From: a virus
Reading direction: 5' to 3' (one strand)
Length of the DNA: 50,836 nucleotides
Virus record (IMG/VR): IMGVR_UViG_3300042563_001342
Coordinates: 1-50,836 of that record
A program made the translations under genes and the position numbers. How positions within the stretch are numbered: position 1 is the first letter of the stretch; each line of letters begins with the position of its first letter. The notes under the pieces were generated by a model. That model had not been told where the DNA came from. It saw only the letters and a list, made by a program, of their open reading frames with translations, and ran no database searches. Below are positions 1 to 7,501 of this stretch, piece by piece.

Positions 1-76
1 TATTACCTCCAAAAAATTTTGAAGTATCAACTGATAACTCTTCTGTTAAAGATTTAATTTGTTCTAATGTTTCCAT
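1..76 (-). CDS. partial small protein, possible histone H1/Hc1-like
   Basis: Only the first 25 codons lie in the window; the gene starts at an ATG (position 76, minus strand) and runs off the left edge. The visible N-terminus starts METLEQIKSLTEEL and ends in FFGGN. From memory, short Hc1-like histone proteins of Bacteroidetes and their large phages begin with a similar helix that leads into a Lys/Arg-rich GNKAAGTRARKA segment; that diagnostic part is outside the window, so the identification is a guess. The gene is real in the sense of an open frame with a start, and it lies downstream of an unknown gene on the same strand. Confidence 0.35.
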   Translation of the reverse strand, partial: METLEQIKSLTEELSVDTSKFFGGN

Positions 77-158
77 TTCAAATTGTGTTAATTAATTTAT
101 TTTTAATACTTATAAAGTAATTTTTTTAATCATATAGTAAAGACTATAAAGGATTTTT

Positions 159-626
159 TTATTTTTTAAGATTTTTATCTAATGTTTTATAAATGGTTAA
201 AATCATATCTAAATCTGACTTTGTGAAAGATTTTTTCATATTAAATAAATCAGTAAAAAAACTACTTATTGAATTTTTTATTTTATCTTCTATTTGATTA
301 TAAAATATTTCATCAAAAAATGATTGGAAATAATCAAAATGGTCTCCTTTTTTGTTAAAAATTATATTTTCTTTTTGAAAGTTATTAACAATTTTTATCC
401 AGCACCACTCAAAGTGTTTTGTGTTATCATCATTCGTTAACTTGATTTTAGTTTCCGTAGACACATTATCTTGACCCAAGTAGGTCTCGTGTATTAAAAT
501 ATAAAGGGTATGACAAAAATCAGAATATAACTCCAATTTTTCAGGGATTATATTATTCATTTTAAACCATATATCTATATCTTCCGGTTTTAAAGGTTTT
601 GTTATGTAGTTAAAAAAATTCTCCAT
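159..626 (-). CDS. hypothetical protein, 155 aa
   Basis: A soluble 155-residue protein rich in Asp, Asn, Lys and Phe with no signal peptide, membrane segment or motif I recognise. Helical segments predominate, with a Trp/Cys pair (EWCWIKIV) in the middle. Its ATG lies inside the 3' arm of the hairpin at 619-645, and the T-run after that hairpin encodes its first Phe residues. Expression may therefore be low or controlled by that hairpin if transcription reads through from the gene upstream. Function unknown. Confidence 0.7.
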   Translation of the reverse strand: MENFFNYITKPLKPEDIDIWFKMNNIIPEKLELYSDFCHTLYILIHETYLGQDNVSTETKIKLTNDDNTKHFEWCWIKIVNNFQKENIIFNKKGDHFDYFQSFFDEIFYNQIEDKIKNSISSFFTDLFNMKKSFTKSDLDMILTIYKTLDKNLKK

Positions 627-645
627 AGATGTTGTCTATGGAGAA
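611..645 (-). terminator. rho-independent terminator overlapping a start codon
   Basis: An 11-bp perfect inverted repeat (619-629 with 635-645) with a 5-base loop is followed on the minus strand by a run of seven T (611-618). It would end the transcript of the EF-hand protein gene at 674-1993. The ATG of the next gene (624-626) lies in the second arm. Confidence 0.8.
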
Positions 646-673
646 ATTATAATTGATTTTATTTATTTGTAAA

Positions 674-1993
674 TTATTGAGTTTTTTGATTATAACCTAT
701 TAAAGATTTCATTCTATTAAATTCTTCATTAATTTGTTTTGTTTTTTTAGAATCAGTTGATTCTAATTTAGTCATAATATCACTAGCCTTACTACCACCT
801 TCTTTATCATTAACAACGGGTTGTGGAGATTTATTATAAGCCATTCTTTTAAGTTTTGCTAACATATTATCTTTTCTAATTTTATTACGTTTTTTGTTAA
901 CATCAGATTCTCCGGTATTTGCCCAATCAGGGTTATTACCTGTTTTAGAAGAACCTTCAATGTTATTTGTTACCCATTCTTCATTTGGTTGGATTTCATC
1001 GTAATCTAAATTTTCTAAAGCCGCCGCTGTAAAGTTATCAACATAGTCTTCAACAGCATCTGATGGAACATACGCCATTTTATCCATTTTAGCTAATTCA
1101 CCATTACCTTTTGGGAAAAACTTTGGATTTGTATTATATTCACCTTTAGAACCATCTTTTAAGTAATCTTTCATCTTTTGAGCAACAGCTTTAAGACTAT
1201 CTTCATTTTCTTTTCCGTCTTTTTTATGAATTTGTTCGTATTTGTTATAACCTGGTGTATTACCTATTATTTTTGAATTGGTTTTTTCCGCTGAGTCTTT
1301 AACATTTTTAGATTTTTGCTCTATTATAATTTTTTCAATTAAATTTACCATTTCACTTTCACTCATTCTAACAGAATTACTTTCTTCCATCCCATGTTTT
1401 GTAGAAATTTTATTCACTTTTTTAATGGCTTTGTCAGATTTTGAGTTTTTAAGTTTAACCCCTCTTCCAACTAAAACATCTTTACGAGTAACTTTACCAT
1501 CACCAGTTAAATCAGGAAATGTCTTACCTTCTTTAGTTTCACCTTTTCTTAACATCTTAAAATCTTCAGCATCAATTTTATTATTTTTATTTCTATCTAA
1601 TCTTCTTTGACGACCTTTTAAAGATTCATTCATTGAATCTCCACAAAATTGTTTTGTTCTGTCATCATCCGGACCAAAGTTATCCATATGATATTTACAA
1701 GATTCCTCATTCTCCACATTTGTTTCTGTTTCAATATCATCTTCTTCTTGAACGTAATCAAATTCGTCTTTATTATTAATGTCCTCAACGTCGTAAATTC
1801 CTTCATCCATCATTTTATTACCACATTCCACACATTCACCTTCGTACATGTTACCACCACACTCACAAACTTCAGAATTTTCTTTAATAGATGATTTAAT
1901 TTTAGATACTAAAGTTTCCGCCTTTTCACCTAAATTTTCTTTTAATACTTTAGAAATCATTTTTTCTAAATAAGTTATATTTAATTTTTTCAT
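674..1993 (-). CDS. virion-type acidic protein with zinc knuckle and paired EF-hand (dockerin-like) loops
   Basis: A 439-residue, highly charged, low-complexity protein. Residues 1-35 form an amphipathic helix. Cys43/Cys45 and Cys54/Cys57 form a likely zinc knuckle. Two calcium-loop motifs follow: residues 133-144 (DRNKNNKIDAED) and 161-172 (DLTGDGKVTRKD), both with acidic or polar residues at EF-hand positions 1, 3, 5, 9 and 12. The spacing resembles a dockerin pair. Around residue 208, VRMSESEMVNLIEKIIIEQ recalls the RLTExELxxLI motif frequent in structural proteins of large Bacteroidetes phages (recall, not searched). The C-terminus is an MKSLIGY motif after a helix. It has its own TATTTATA box 14 bases upstream and a terminator downstream, which suggests late expression and possibly a virion or scaffold role. 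No enzymatic motif is visible. Confidence 0.75.
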   Translation of the reverse strand: MKKLNITYLEKMISKVLKENLGEKAETLVSKIKSSIKENSEVCECGGNMYEGECVECGNKMMDEGIYDVEDINNKDEFDYVQEEDDIETETNVENEESCKYHMDNFGPDDDRTKQFCGDSMNESLKGRQRRLDRNKNNKIDAEDFKMLRKGETKEGKTFPDLTGDGKVTRKDVLVGRGVKLKNSKSDKAIKKVNKISTKHGMEESNSVRMSESEMVNLIEKIIIEQKSKNVKDSAEKTNSKIIGNTPGYNKYEQIHKKDGKENEDSLKAVAQKMKDYLKDGSKGEYNTNPKFFPKGNGELAKMDKMAYVPSDAVEDYVDNFTAAALENLDYDEIQPNEEWVTNNIEGSSKTGNNPDWANTGESDVNKKRNKIRKDNMLAKLKRMAYNKSPQPVVNDKEGGSKASDIMTKLESTDSKKTKQINEEFNRMKSLIGYNQKTQ

Positions 1994-2007
1994 TGTTGTT
2001 TTTTTAT

Positions 2008-2015
2008 TATAAATA
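2008..2015 (-). promoter_or_regulatory. TATTTATA late-type box
   Basis: An exact TATTTATA on the coding (minus) strand, 14 bases before the ATG at 1993. It matches the boxes found upstream of the plus-strand fibre genes. A promoter role is inferred from this recurrence. Confidence 0.55.
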
Positions 2016-2030
2016 TATTAGTTTTTTACT

Positions 2031-2891
2031 TTATTTGTTTGATTTTAATTTTTCATACTCATATGAAATTATTGACTTGATTACATTTTCACTAATATTA
2101 TGTCTTTCACTAATATTTTTGATTGCATTCTTAACTGTTTCATTCTCATATATTTTAAGAGCCTTAATATCTCCCTGATTACAATATGGGAACTTCTTAC
2201 ATTTTTTCTTAACTTGAACAAATTTACCACCCGGTATTTGTGGTTTAGATTTACCCATCCAATCTTTTTTACTTGTTGATTTTGCCCAAGCAGCAGTTGT
2301 TGAATATTGTCCTGAAGAGCCTGAACCCGTAGCTTCAGTCGCTTCAACTTTTTTTGTATCTTTATCTAATCGAGTACCTTTATTAAGTTGTTTTTTTAAT
2401 TCAGGAATCATGTCTTCAATATCTAAATATTTTTTTTCCTTATCCTTTTCTTTAACACCTTCTTTTACTGGAACACAATTTGGAACTGTCTTACCATTTT
2501 TCTTTTTCCCACCAATTTCTTTGTAACCTTTCCAACAATTTTCTTCCATTTCTTTTTTAGTTGTGGAAAATAATGGCGCTGAAAACCCACCTGCGGAACC
2601 TGAGCCAGTAGACTCATCAGTCTCACCATTTTCACCCATAATTGGTAATGACGACGTTAATTTACTCACAGGTTTTTTAAGTTTAGTTTTACTGACTAAT
2701 TTATCTGAAACCCCTTGTTTAATTGACTTTTTTATCATATCTGTTTTTTTGTTTTTTTCTTCACCTAACGAGTTTTTAAAATCATTCGCCGCCATCATTC
2801 CTTCAATACCTTGACTAAAAACACCTACATTACTCATTTCATCCTCCATTTTATTTTCTAAATCTGAAGCAATATTTTCTTTAGTTTTCAT
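2031..2891 (-). CDS. structural-type protein with DUF5872-like motif
   Basis: A 286-residue basic/acidic mixed protein. Residues 119-139 contain CWKGYK...GKTVPNCVP, the conserved core of the DUF5872-like motif seen in proteins of large phages and other large DNA viruses (family recalled, not searched). A Gly/Ser motif TGSGSxGxxS occurs twice, near residues 95-104 and 187-196, suggesting an internal duplication of a short binding or processing element. The C-terminal 50 residues form a predicted helical unit. No membrane segment or signal peptide. It lies between the spanin-like pair and the EF-hand protein on the same strand. A virion or prohead-associated role is likely, but the exact role is unknown. 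Confidence 0.7.
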   Translation of the reverse strand: MKTKENIASDLENKMEDEMSNVGVFSQGIEGMMAANDFKNSLGEEKNKKTDMIKKSIKQGVSDKLVSKTKLKKPVSKLTSSLPIMGENGETDESTGSGSAGGFSAPLFSTTKKEMEENCWKGYKEIGGKKKNGKTVPNCVPVKEGVKEKDKEKKYLDIEDMIPELKKQLNKGTRLDKDTKKVEATEATGSGSSGQYSTTAAWAKSTSKKDWMGKSKPQIPGGKFVQVKKKCKKFPYCNQGDIKALKIYENETVKNAIKNISERHNISENVIKSIISYEYEKLKSNK

Positions 2892-2898
2892 AATTAAA

Positions 2899-3303
2899 TT
2901 ATTTTAATAATAAGAGATACGTTGAAGTTATTATACCAACGTAAGCTCCAACTTTCCAAAAAAAATTTTTTGTTCTTTGTTCTTTAAGTTCCTTACGTAA
3001 ATTATCAGACAATTCATATGATGTTTTTAATTGCTCATCTTTTTTAACCATCATAAAATTATTATTTTTATCTTTATCTTCAAGTAAAAAAATATGACTA
3101 TCTTTTTCTTTTTCTCTTTCTTCAGTTTTAAATAATTTTTCTTGAGTTAATTTTAACTCAATTATACAACCATCACCTTTAATAATGTCTTTTATCACCA
3201 ATTTTGCAATTGGAGTGCTAATTCGTACCTTTGTTGTATCTGTCTGTGAAAAACTGCTCAAGCTCGTTAACAGTAAGAGTATCAACACTATTAATTTTTT
3301 CAT
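2899..3303 (-). CDS. secreted/anchored spanin-like protein (outer partner candidate)
   Basis: A 134-residue protein with a clear N-terminal signal peptide (residues 1-20, ending SLSSFSQ, no lipobox Cys), a charged coiled-coil-prone middle, and a hydrophobic C-terminal segment (about residues 117-132) that could be a membrane anchor. Its first 86 bases overlap, in another frame, the end of the gene at 3218-3577, whose product has an N-terminal membrane segment plus a long periplasmic coiled coil. This architecture recalls Rz/Rz1 spanins, which connect inner and outer membranes during lysis. The lipoprotein signal typical of Rz1 or u-spanins is missing, so this is either a variant spanin or an unrelated envelope protein. 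It lies two genes from the amidase. Confidence 0.65.
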   Translation of the reverse strand: MKKLIVLILLLLTSLSSFSQTDTTKVRISTPIAKLVIKDIIKGDGCIIELKLTQEKLFKTEEREKEKDSHIFLLEDKDKNNNFMMVKKDEQLKTSYELSDNLRKELKEQRTKNFFWKVGAYVGIITSTYLLLLK

Positions 3304-3577
3304 TTGTTTGTTTTTTAATTATGGTTATATTATTATCTATATGATGAATATCTTTGGATATATTAATGACATTTTTTTTTACAGAATCAATTTTAATGTT
3401 AATATTTTTATTAACCTCGTTGGTTGAATCAATCTCAGTTTGAAGAGATTCTATTTTTTCTTTATATGATTTAACATCCGTTTTAATACCATTAGATGTA
3501 AATATATTCCAACCCGCCAATACTATAACAATAATTAATAATATATTTTGTTTGTTATCTCCTATTATGTCTCTCAT
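3218..3577 (-). CDS. inner-membrane spanin-like protein (Rz-like)
   Basis: A 119-residue protein with one N-terminal membrane segment (about residues 10-27, ILLIIVIVLAGWNIF) followed by about 85 polar residues with heptad-like Ile/Val/Leu spacing typical of a periplasmic coiled coil. This is the architecture of an i-spanin. The start codon overlaps the stop of the upstream gene by one base (TAATG), which indicates translational coupling. The 3' end overlaps the signal-peptide gene at 2899-3303 in another frame. Its position directly after the endolysin block supports a lysis role; sequence alone cannot prove it. Confidence 0.65.
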   Translation of the reverse strand: MRDIIGDNKQNILLIIVIVLAGWNIFTSNGIKTDVKSYKEKIESLQTEIDSTNEVNKNINIKIDSVKKNVINISKDIHHIDNNITIIKKQTNEKINSVDTLTVNELEQFFTDRYNKGTN

Positions 3578-4179
3578 TATTCTTCAGTATTACTTGTTTG
3601 TTTTCTTGACGCTAAAACTTTAGACCATTTTGACTTAAATTTTTCATAAAAAACTTTTAATTTATTAATCATTTCTAAGAATTCATCGTCAGTTTTTAAC
3701 ATTTCACCATTAATATATACTCCGTTTTCTTCTCCAATAGTAAAAAAGAAATCTAAATCAAAATCAATTATTTTACCTGACCACTCAACATTATTCGGGT
3801 ACAAATTTAATTTATTGAAATCCACTAAATCAGAAACTTCTTCAACAAACTCATTCATTGTTTCTTGGAAAGCAATTTTCTCATCAGTAGTCAAATCTAA
3901 ATCACTATTTTCTTTACCATGTAAAACAATTATACCACCAACAACTCTATATCCTTGTGATTTATCTTCCGGACTATTGGTGTCGTCCTCAATTTTATCC
4001 TCAACGTCTTTAGCAACATTTAATTTTTTGGTAATATTATCATCTGTTAAATCTGTTTGTTCGTTAATAATACCGTGTTTTTGTCTAATACGATTAATAT
4101 CCTCATTAATTGTACTATTTGATAACATCTTTCTAGACGCTTCTACTAATCTTTTTATTTCATCATGTGAGTTGCTCAT
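3577..4179 (-). CDS. hypothetical virion-associated protein, 200 aa
   Basis: A 200-residue acidic soluble protein. The N-terminus (residues 5-40) is helical, with EIKRLVEASRKML and an IRQKHGI motif that I recall from structural proteins of large Bacteroidetes phages. The remainder is a compact domain with alternating hydrophobics (FDLDFFFTIGEENGVYING). No catalytic signature. It overlaps the end of the amidase gene by 17 bp and is coupled (TAATG) to the spanin-like gene, so it is co-expressed with the lysis genes. It could be a structural protein or a lysis regulator; function unknown. Confidence 0.65.
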   Translation of the reverse strand: MSNSHDEIKRLVEASRKMLSNSTINEDINRIRQKHGIINEQTDLTDDNITKKLNVAKDVEDKIEDDTNSPEDKSQGYRVVGGIIVLHGKENSDLDLTTDEKIAFQETMNEFVEEVSDLVDFNKLNLYPNNVEWSGKIIDFDLDFFFTIGEENGVYINGEMLKTDDEFLEMINKLKVFYEKFKSKWSKVLASRKQTSNTEE

Positions 4180-4762
4180 ATTCTATTTTTTTTAAAAATT
4201 CTTCAAAATTAAATGCCGGACTAACATCTGTATAATCAGTGTCAAAATTACTTTTACTAACTATTCCGTCATATTTTTCAATACCATTTATTTTTGTGTT
4301 GTGTCCAATAATTTGGGATTTAATATTCATTTCTTTTAATAACTTACTACATAATACCGAAGTTTTCTCAACTTGGACAGTAGTATATGGTTGCCAAAAA
4401 TAGTAGTCTCTCCATTTTTTTTCATACACGTCACCTTTATAAATATCACCAATCCAGTTAACGTAATGATTAGTTAGTGGTTCTTTTTCTAACCACCCTA
4501 AATTTTCCAAACAAACAATTATAGAATTTCTATTTATGTTTGGTGATATAAAATAATTTGAATGTTCATTATTACCTAATAATTGGAGTATTCTACCATC
4601 TCTAGTAATGATATAATTAGGTATTCTTTTAAATTTTCCATTAAATCTAAGTTTTAATGATTGCAAATAATCCCCAACATTCCTTGAAGAATGTGTGAGG
4701 ATTATTTGATTTTTTTTCTTTTGTTTTCCACTTGGTTTAAAACCGTTAATTATGTCTATCAT
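4163..4762 (-). CDS. N-acetylmuramoyl-L-alanine amidase (amidase_2 endolysin)
   Basis: A 199-residue protein with the fold signature of zinc amidases of the amidase_2/T7 lysozyme/PGRP family. The features are ILTHSSR with the first zinc-ligand His (His24), NYIITRDGRILQL (residues 49-61) typical of the strand-turn-strand after the ligand, VCLENLG (83-89), the second ligand in IIGHN (His154), and TDVSPAFNF (178-186), equivalent to the family's TDPGPAFDW with the metal-binding Asp179. These enzymes cut the amide bond between muramic acid and L-Ala in peptidoglycan. No signal peptide is visible, so the protein needs a holin to reach the wall. Adjacent membrane and spanin-like genes make this a lysis cassette. 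Confidence 0.88.
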   Translation of the reverse strand: MIDIINGFKPSGKQKKKNQIILTHSSRNVGDYLQSLKLRFNGKFKRIPNYIITRDGRILQLLGNNEHSNYFISPNINRNSIIVCLENLGWLEKEPLTNHYVNWIGDIYKGDVYEKKWRDYYFWQPYTTVQVEKTSVLCSKLLKEMNIKSQIIGHNTKINGIEKYDGIVSKSNFDTDYTDVSPAFNFEEFLKKIEYEQLT

Positions 4763-4780
4763 AACCTAATAATTTAAGTT

Positions 4781-5713
4781 TTATTTTACATAACTTAATC
4801 TATTTAGACGAGGTGGCTCGTGCGTGTCCATTCCAGGACTAATAAAATCATCATTTATAGGATTAGGAAAAAATATTTCATTACTAATAGGTTGTTCATC
4901 CTGAGACAAGTCAATTTCACCCGTATTTTCATCAAATAGATTCTCCCTAATATAAACAGGTCTCTCAACATCCACATATTCAATCACAGGAACCTCAACA
5001 ATTTTCTCAACCTCAACTTCTTTTATAACTTCAACTTCTTTTATAACCTCAACTTCTTTTATAACCTCAACTTCTTTTATAACTTCAACTTCTTTTATAA
5101 CCTCAACTTCTTTTATAACTTCAACTTCTTTTATAACCTCAACTTCTTTTATAACTTCAACTTCTTTTATAACCTCAACTTCAACTATTTTTTCAACTTC
5201 AATAGTTACTTCTTTAATAATCTCTTTTACCTCTTCAACACCTGATTTACCATCATCGTATTTAGTAAAGAAATGTAGAGATGTTAGTGAGATAACAGGA
5301 AGTAAACCACCTTCTAAGAAAGCCAACCATCGTTTCATAGCAATAACATCATTAGCTTTTGACCCCAACACTTCCCATACAGGTCCCGTTAATTCCATCC
5401 ACGACTTAAATAACTCCCCATTAGCATCAATTTGTTTATATGAGTAGAAAATATTACCAATCATTTGAATGAAAGTAATTAATCCAAACATAAACCAAAC
5501 TCCTCCCTTAATTTTGTTGGTGGCAGCAACCAAGGCGGTCATAGCACCTATCTCAATAGCCACTGATAAATAGATAGCCCAACTAATTGGATTGGCTAAG
5601 TTGTACCAAGATACAACATGTGATATTGATATTCCCGCAACCAAAATAATTGGTATTAAGAACATCGCTCTATTTGGGTGTTCCTTAATGGATGCCCATA
5701 ATGATTTAATCAT
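4781..5713 (-). CDS. four-pass membrane protein with VIKEVE tandem repeats
   Basis: A 310-residue protein. Four hydrophobic segments are visible at about residues 16-36, 43-64, 70-92 and 131-150. They are followed by a low-complexity tail in which the hexapeptide VIKEVE repeats nine times in tandem (about residues 180-234), and then an acidic, Pro-rich C-terminus. The repeats are encoded by an 18-bp DNA array (5015-5176). Its position next to the amidase makes a holin or lysis-associated role possible, but the large size and long charged tail are unusual for a holin. A related repeat occurs in the soluble protein at 13121-13750. The start overlaps the end of the upstream membrane gene by 8 bp. 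Function unknown. Confidence 0.7.
   Translation of the reverse strand: MIKSLWASIKEHPNRAMFLIPIILVAGISISHVVSWYNLANPISWAIYLSVAIEIGAMTALVAATNKIKGGVWFMFGLITFIQMIGNIFYSYKQIDANGELFKSWMELTGPVWEVLGSKANDVIAMKRWLAFLEGGLLPVISLTSLHFFTKYDDGKSGVEEVKEIIKEVTIEVEKIVEVEVIKEVEVIKEVEVIKEVEVIKEVEVIKEVEVIKEVEVIKEVEVIKEVEVIKEVEVEKIVEVPVIEYVDVERPVYIRENLFDENTGEIDLSQDEQPISNEIFFPNPINDDFISPGMDTHEPPRLNRLSYVK
5015..5176 (-). repeat. 18-bp tandem repeat array, nine copies
   Basis: Nine head-to-tail copies of an 18-bp unit encode VIKEVE. Copies differ almost only at one base (aactt or aacct on the plus strand). The two versions alternate over most of the array, which suggests expansion by a 36-bp double unit. Confidence 0.95.
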
Positions 5714-5978
5714 TAGATATTTTATTTATTTCTTGGTCAATTTGAGTTTGTCTATTCACATCTAATATTTTTCTATCAGAAGCTTGAATAGCTCTTTTCT
5801 CGGATTTAAGACCTTCAATCTTTATTTCCTTACGAAGTTTAACTGAAAGTGAATCAACACTATCATTAACGTCTTGGACTTTTGAGTTTGTACTACAAGT
5901 TTTGAAAAATGTTATTACCACTAGGAAAAACATTATTCTAATACCCCAAGTATCAATAAAATTTAAAATTGGTTTCAT
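5706..5978 (-). CDS. small membrane protein with coiled-coil tail
   Basis: A 90-residue protein with one hydrophobic segment at about residues 12-26 (GIRIMFFLVVITFF), followed by Cys28 and a polar helical tail rich in Lys, Asp and Gln. The architecture (short cytoplasmic N-terminus, one membrane pass, coiled-coil tail) resembles i-spanins or small lysis accessory proteins. It overlaps the four-pass membrane protein by 8 bp and is probably co-expressed with the lysis genes. No further motif is recognised. Confidence 0.65.
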   Translation of the reverse strand: MKPILNFIDTWGIRIMFFLVVITFFKTCSTNSKVQDVNDSVDSLSVKLRKEIKIEGLKSEKRAIQASDRKILDVNRQTQIDQEINKISND

Positions 5979-6000
5979 AATTTTTGTTTTAGTTTTATCA

Positions 6001-6039
6001 TAAAAGTAAAAAACCTTCTATCATAATAAATAGAAGGTT
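6001..6039 (-). terminator. rho-independent terminator after the sigma factor gene
   Basis: A 10-bp stem (6012-6021 with 6030-6039) with an 8-base loop. On the minus strand the stem is followed by a T-rich stretch (TTTTTT then ACTTTTA). It lies 10 bases after the sigma-factor stop codon. Confidence 0.75.
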
Positions 6040-6048
6040 ATAAAGTTT

Positions 6049-6849
6049 TTACATATATTCATATAATACTGAACTATCATTCCTTAATTTTCTCAAGGCT
6101 TTCTCTTTAATTTGTCTAACTCGTTCCTTTGTTAGATTAAAATCTCCACCAATATCTTCAAGAGTTCTTGGTGTTCCTGTTAAACCAAAATAATCCTCAA
6201 CAATTACTTTTTCACGTTCATCTAAAACATTTAACAATGTAATTAGTTTAGCTTTTAATTGGTCTTTACTATTAAAAACCTCATCAGGCATATCAGCACC
6301 CTCGTTTTTAATTATATCAATAAGAGTATCACCATCTTCATTAATGTTCATATCTAAATCAATCATCGATGGTAAGTTTTGAAACTTATCATCCAATTTA
6401 CCACCATTAGATTCAATTTCTTTTTTTGCTCTATGTAAATCTTGTACTACATTAACCGGTAAACGGATGGTTCTAGCATTGTCATTTAGTGATTGGAGGA
6501 TAGATTGTTTAACCCACCATACAGCATATGAAATAAATCTTAAGTTCTTAGTCCAATCAAAGTTATTAATCGCCTTCATTAACCCTAAATTTCCCTCAGC
6601 AATTAAATCAGGAAAATCTAACCCTTGATTTTGATACTGTTTTGCCACAGTAATAACAAAACGAAGATTACCCTCTAATAATTCCTTATTAATTTCATCA
6701 ATTTCTTGCTTGGTAAGAGTACCTGAAACAATTAGTTTTGATAACTCTCTCTCTCTTTCTACAGTCATTACTTTAATTTTCCGGATATCTTTTAGATATA
6801 ATTGGATTTCTTCCTGATTTATAGGAATTCCTGAATTTTTTTCTTTCAT
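6049..6849 (-). CDS. RNA polymerase sigma factor, sigma-70 family
   Basis: A 266-residue protein that aligns by eye with primary-type sigma factors. Region 1.2 is at about residues 13-42 (EEIQLYLKDIRKI). Region 2 is at about 55-128, with the core-binding and -10 elements DLIAEGNLGLMKA and FISYAVWWVKQSI. A short linker replaces much of region 3. Region 4 is at about 206-258 with the helix-turn-helix LEDIGGDFNLTKERVRQIKEKALRKL. It would redirect host RNA polymerase to phage promoters. The TATTTATA box recurring in this window is the obvious candidate target (inference). It is co-transcribed with the unknown gene at 6851-7426 from a host-type promoter, consistent with early or middle expression, and is followed by its own terminator. 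Confidence 0.93.
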   Translation of the reverse strand: MKEKNSGIPINQEEIQLYLKDIRKIKVMTVERERELSKLIVSGTLTKQEIDEINKELLEGNLRFVITVAKQYQNQGLDFPDLIAEGNLGLMKAINNFDWTKNLRFISYAVWWVKQSILQSLNDNARTIRLPVNVVQDLHRAKKEIESNGGKLDDKFQNLPSMIDLDMNINEDGDTLIDIIKNEGADMPDEVFNSKDQLKAKLITLLNVLDEREKVIVEDYFGLTGTPRTLEDIGGDFNLTKERVRQIKEKALRKLRNDSSVLYEYM

Positions 6850-6850
6850 A

Positions 6851-7426
6851 CTAATTTGAATATTTGTTAAGTTGTGATAATTCTTTTTCTGTCAGCGAAT
6901 TTAAACCTTTTTCTTTAATCTTTTCCAATAAATCGTCTAAAGATGGACTACGTTGTTTGTTTTTAATCTCATCAATATCACTCCATTCATCTTCATCATA
7001 ATCAAAGTCAAAGTCTTCAATGTTTAACATAAAACTTTCTTTGATTTGGTCTTGTATCATTTTTCGTACCTCAAACTCACTTTTATCTGAAAGTTTTGAT
7101 TTTTCTGACATAAAGTCACTAATACCATCATTAAAAAGATGTTCTGATATTTTTTTAGGTAAACCATATGACAAATTGTCAGATGTGTAAGGTAGTAAGA
7201 CATACATAATATCCCCTCCGTCTAAAATCATATCAACATAGTCTTTTACATCCTGATGGGAATCTAATGTTGAGATTGTGAACACAGATGATTCTGGTCC
7301 GAAATAAAAATTAAGATTTGGTGTGTCTGAAATAACACATAATTCTTCTGCGATTTGTTCTGTAAATTCTTTTGGGTTGTCATTCTTTGCGAAGACAAAT
7401 AAAATGTATTTGGTTAAACCATCCAT
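6851..7426 (-). CDS. hypothetical acidic protein upstream of the sigma factor
   Basis: A 191-residue acidic protein. The first ~100 residues look like a compact alpha/beta domain (YILFVFAK, FYFGPESSVFTIST, DIMYVLLPY). A very acidic stretch (DFDFDYDEDEWSDIDE, about 139-154) follows. The last 30 residues form a helical hairpin motif (LDDLLEKIKEKGLNSLTEKE) of the kind found at C-termini of several Bacteroidetes proteins. It is separated from the sigma gene by a single base and driven by the same promoter, so a role with the sigma factor, such as an anti-sigma or co-factor, is possible but unproven. Confidence 0.65.
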   Translation of the reverse strand: MDGLTKYILFVFAKNDNPKEFTEQIAEELCVISDTPNLNFYFGPESSVFTISTLDSHQDVKDYVDMILDGGDIMYVLLPYTSDNLSYGLPKKISEHLFNDGISDFMSEKSKLSDKSEFEVRKMIQDQIKESFMLNIEDFDFDYDEDEWSDIDEIKNKQRSPSLDDLLEKIKEKGLNSLTEKELSQLNKYSN

Positions 7427-7457
7427 ACTTTATACGTTTAAGTTATATATTATGTTA

Positions 7458-7488
7458 CAAAGATAGTGAAAAATAAAATAATTACCAA
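7458..7488 (-). promoter_or_regulatory. Bacteroidetes-type promoter for the sigma-factor operon
   Basis: On the minus strand TTG (7486-7488) is followed after 20 bases by TATCTTTG (7458-7465), which fits the Bacteroidetes -33/-7 consensus TTG...TAnnTTTG. The inferred start is about 25-30 bases before the ATG at 7426. Confidence 0.65.
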
Positions 7489-7501
7489 GTAGGTGAATAA
7501 T

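Noticed and set aside
133-148. Small hairpin TATAGT/ACTATA after the 155-aa gene
   Set aside because: Only 6 bp, AT-rich, and followed on the minus strand by A rather than T, so not a convincing terminator.
5015-5176. CRISPR-like look of regular repeats
   Set aside because: Units are contiguous 18-bp copies without spacers and are in frame with a protein; it is a coding tandem repeat.
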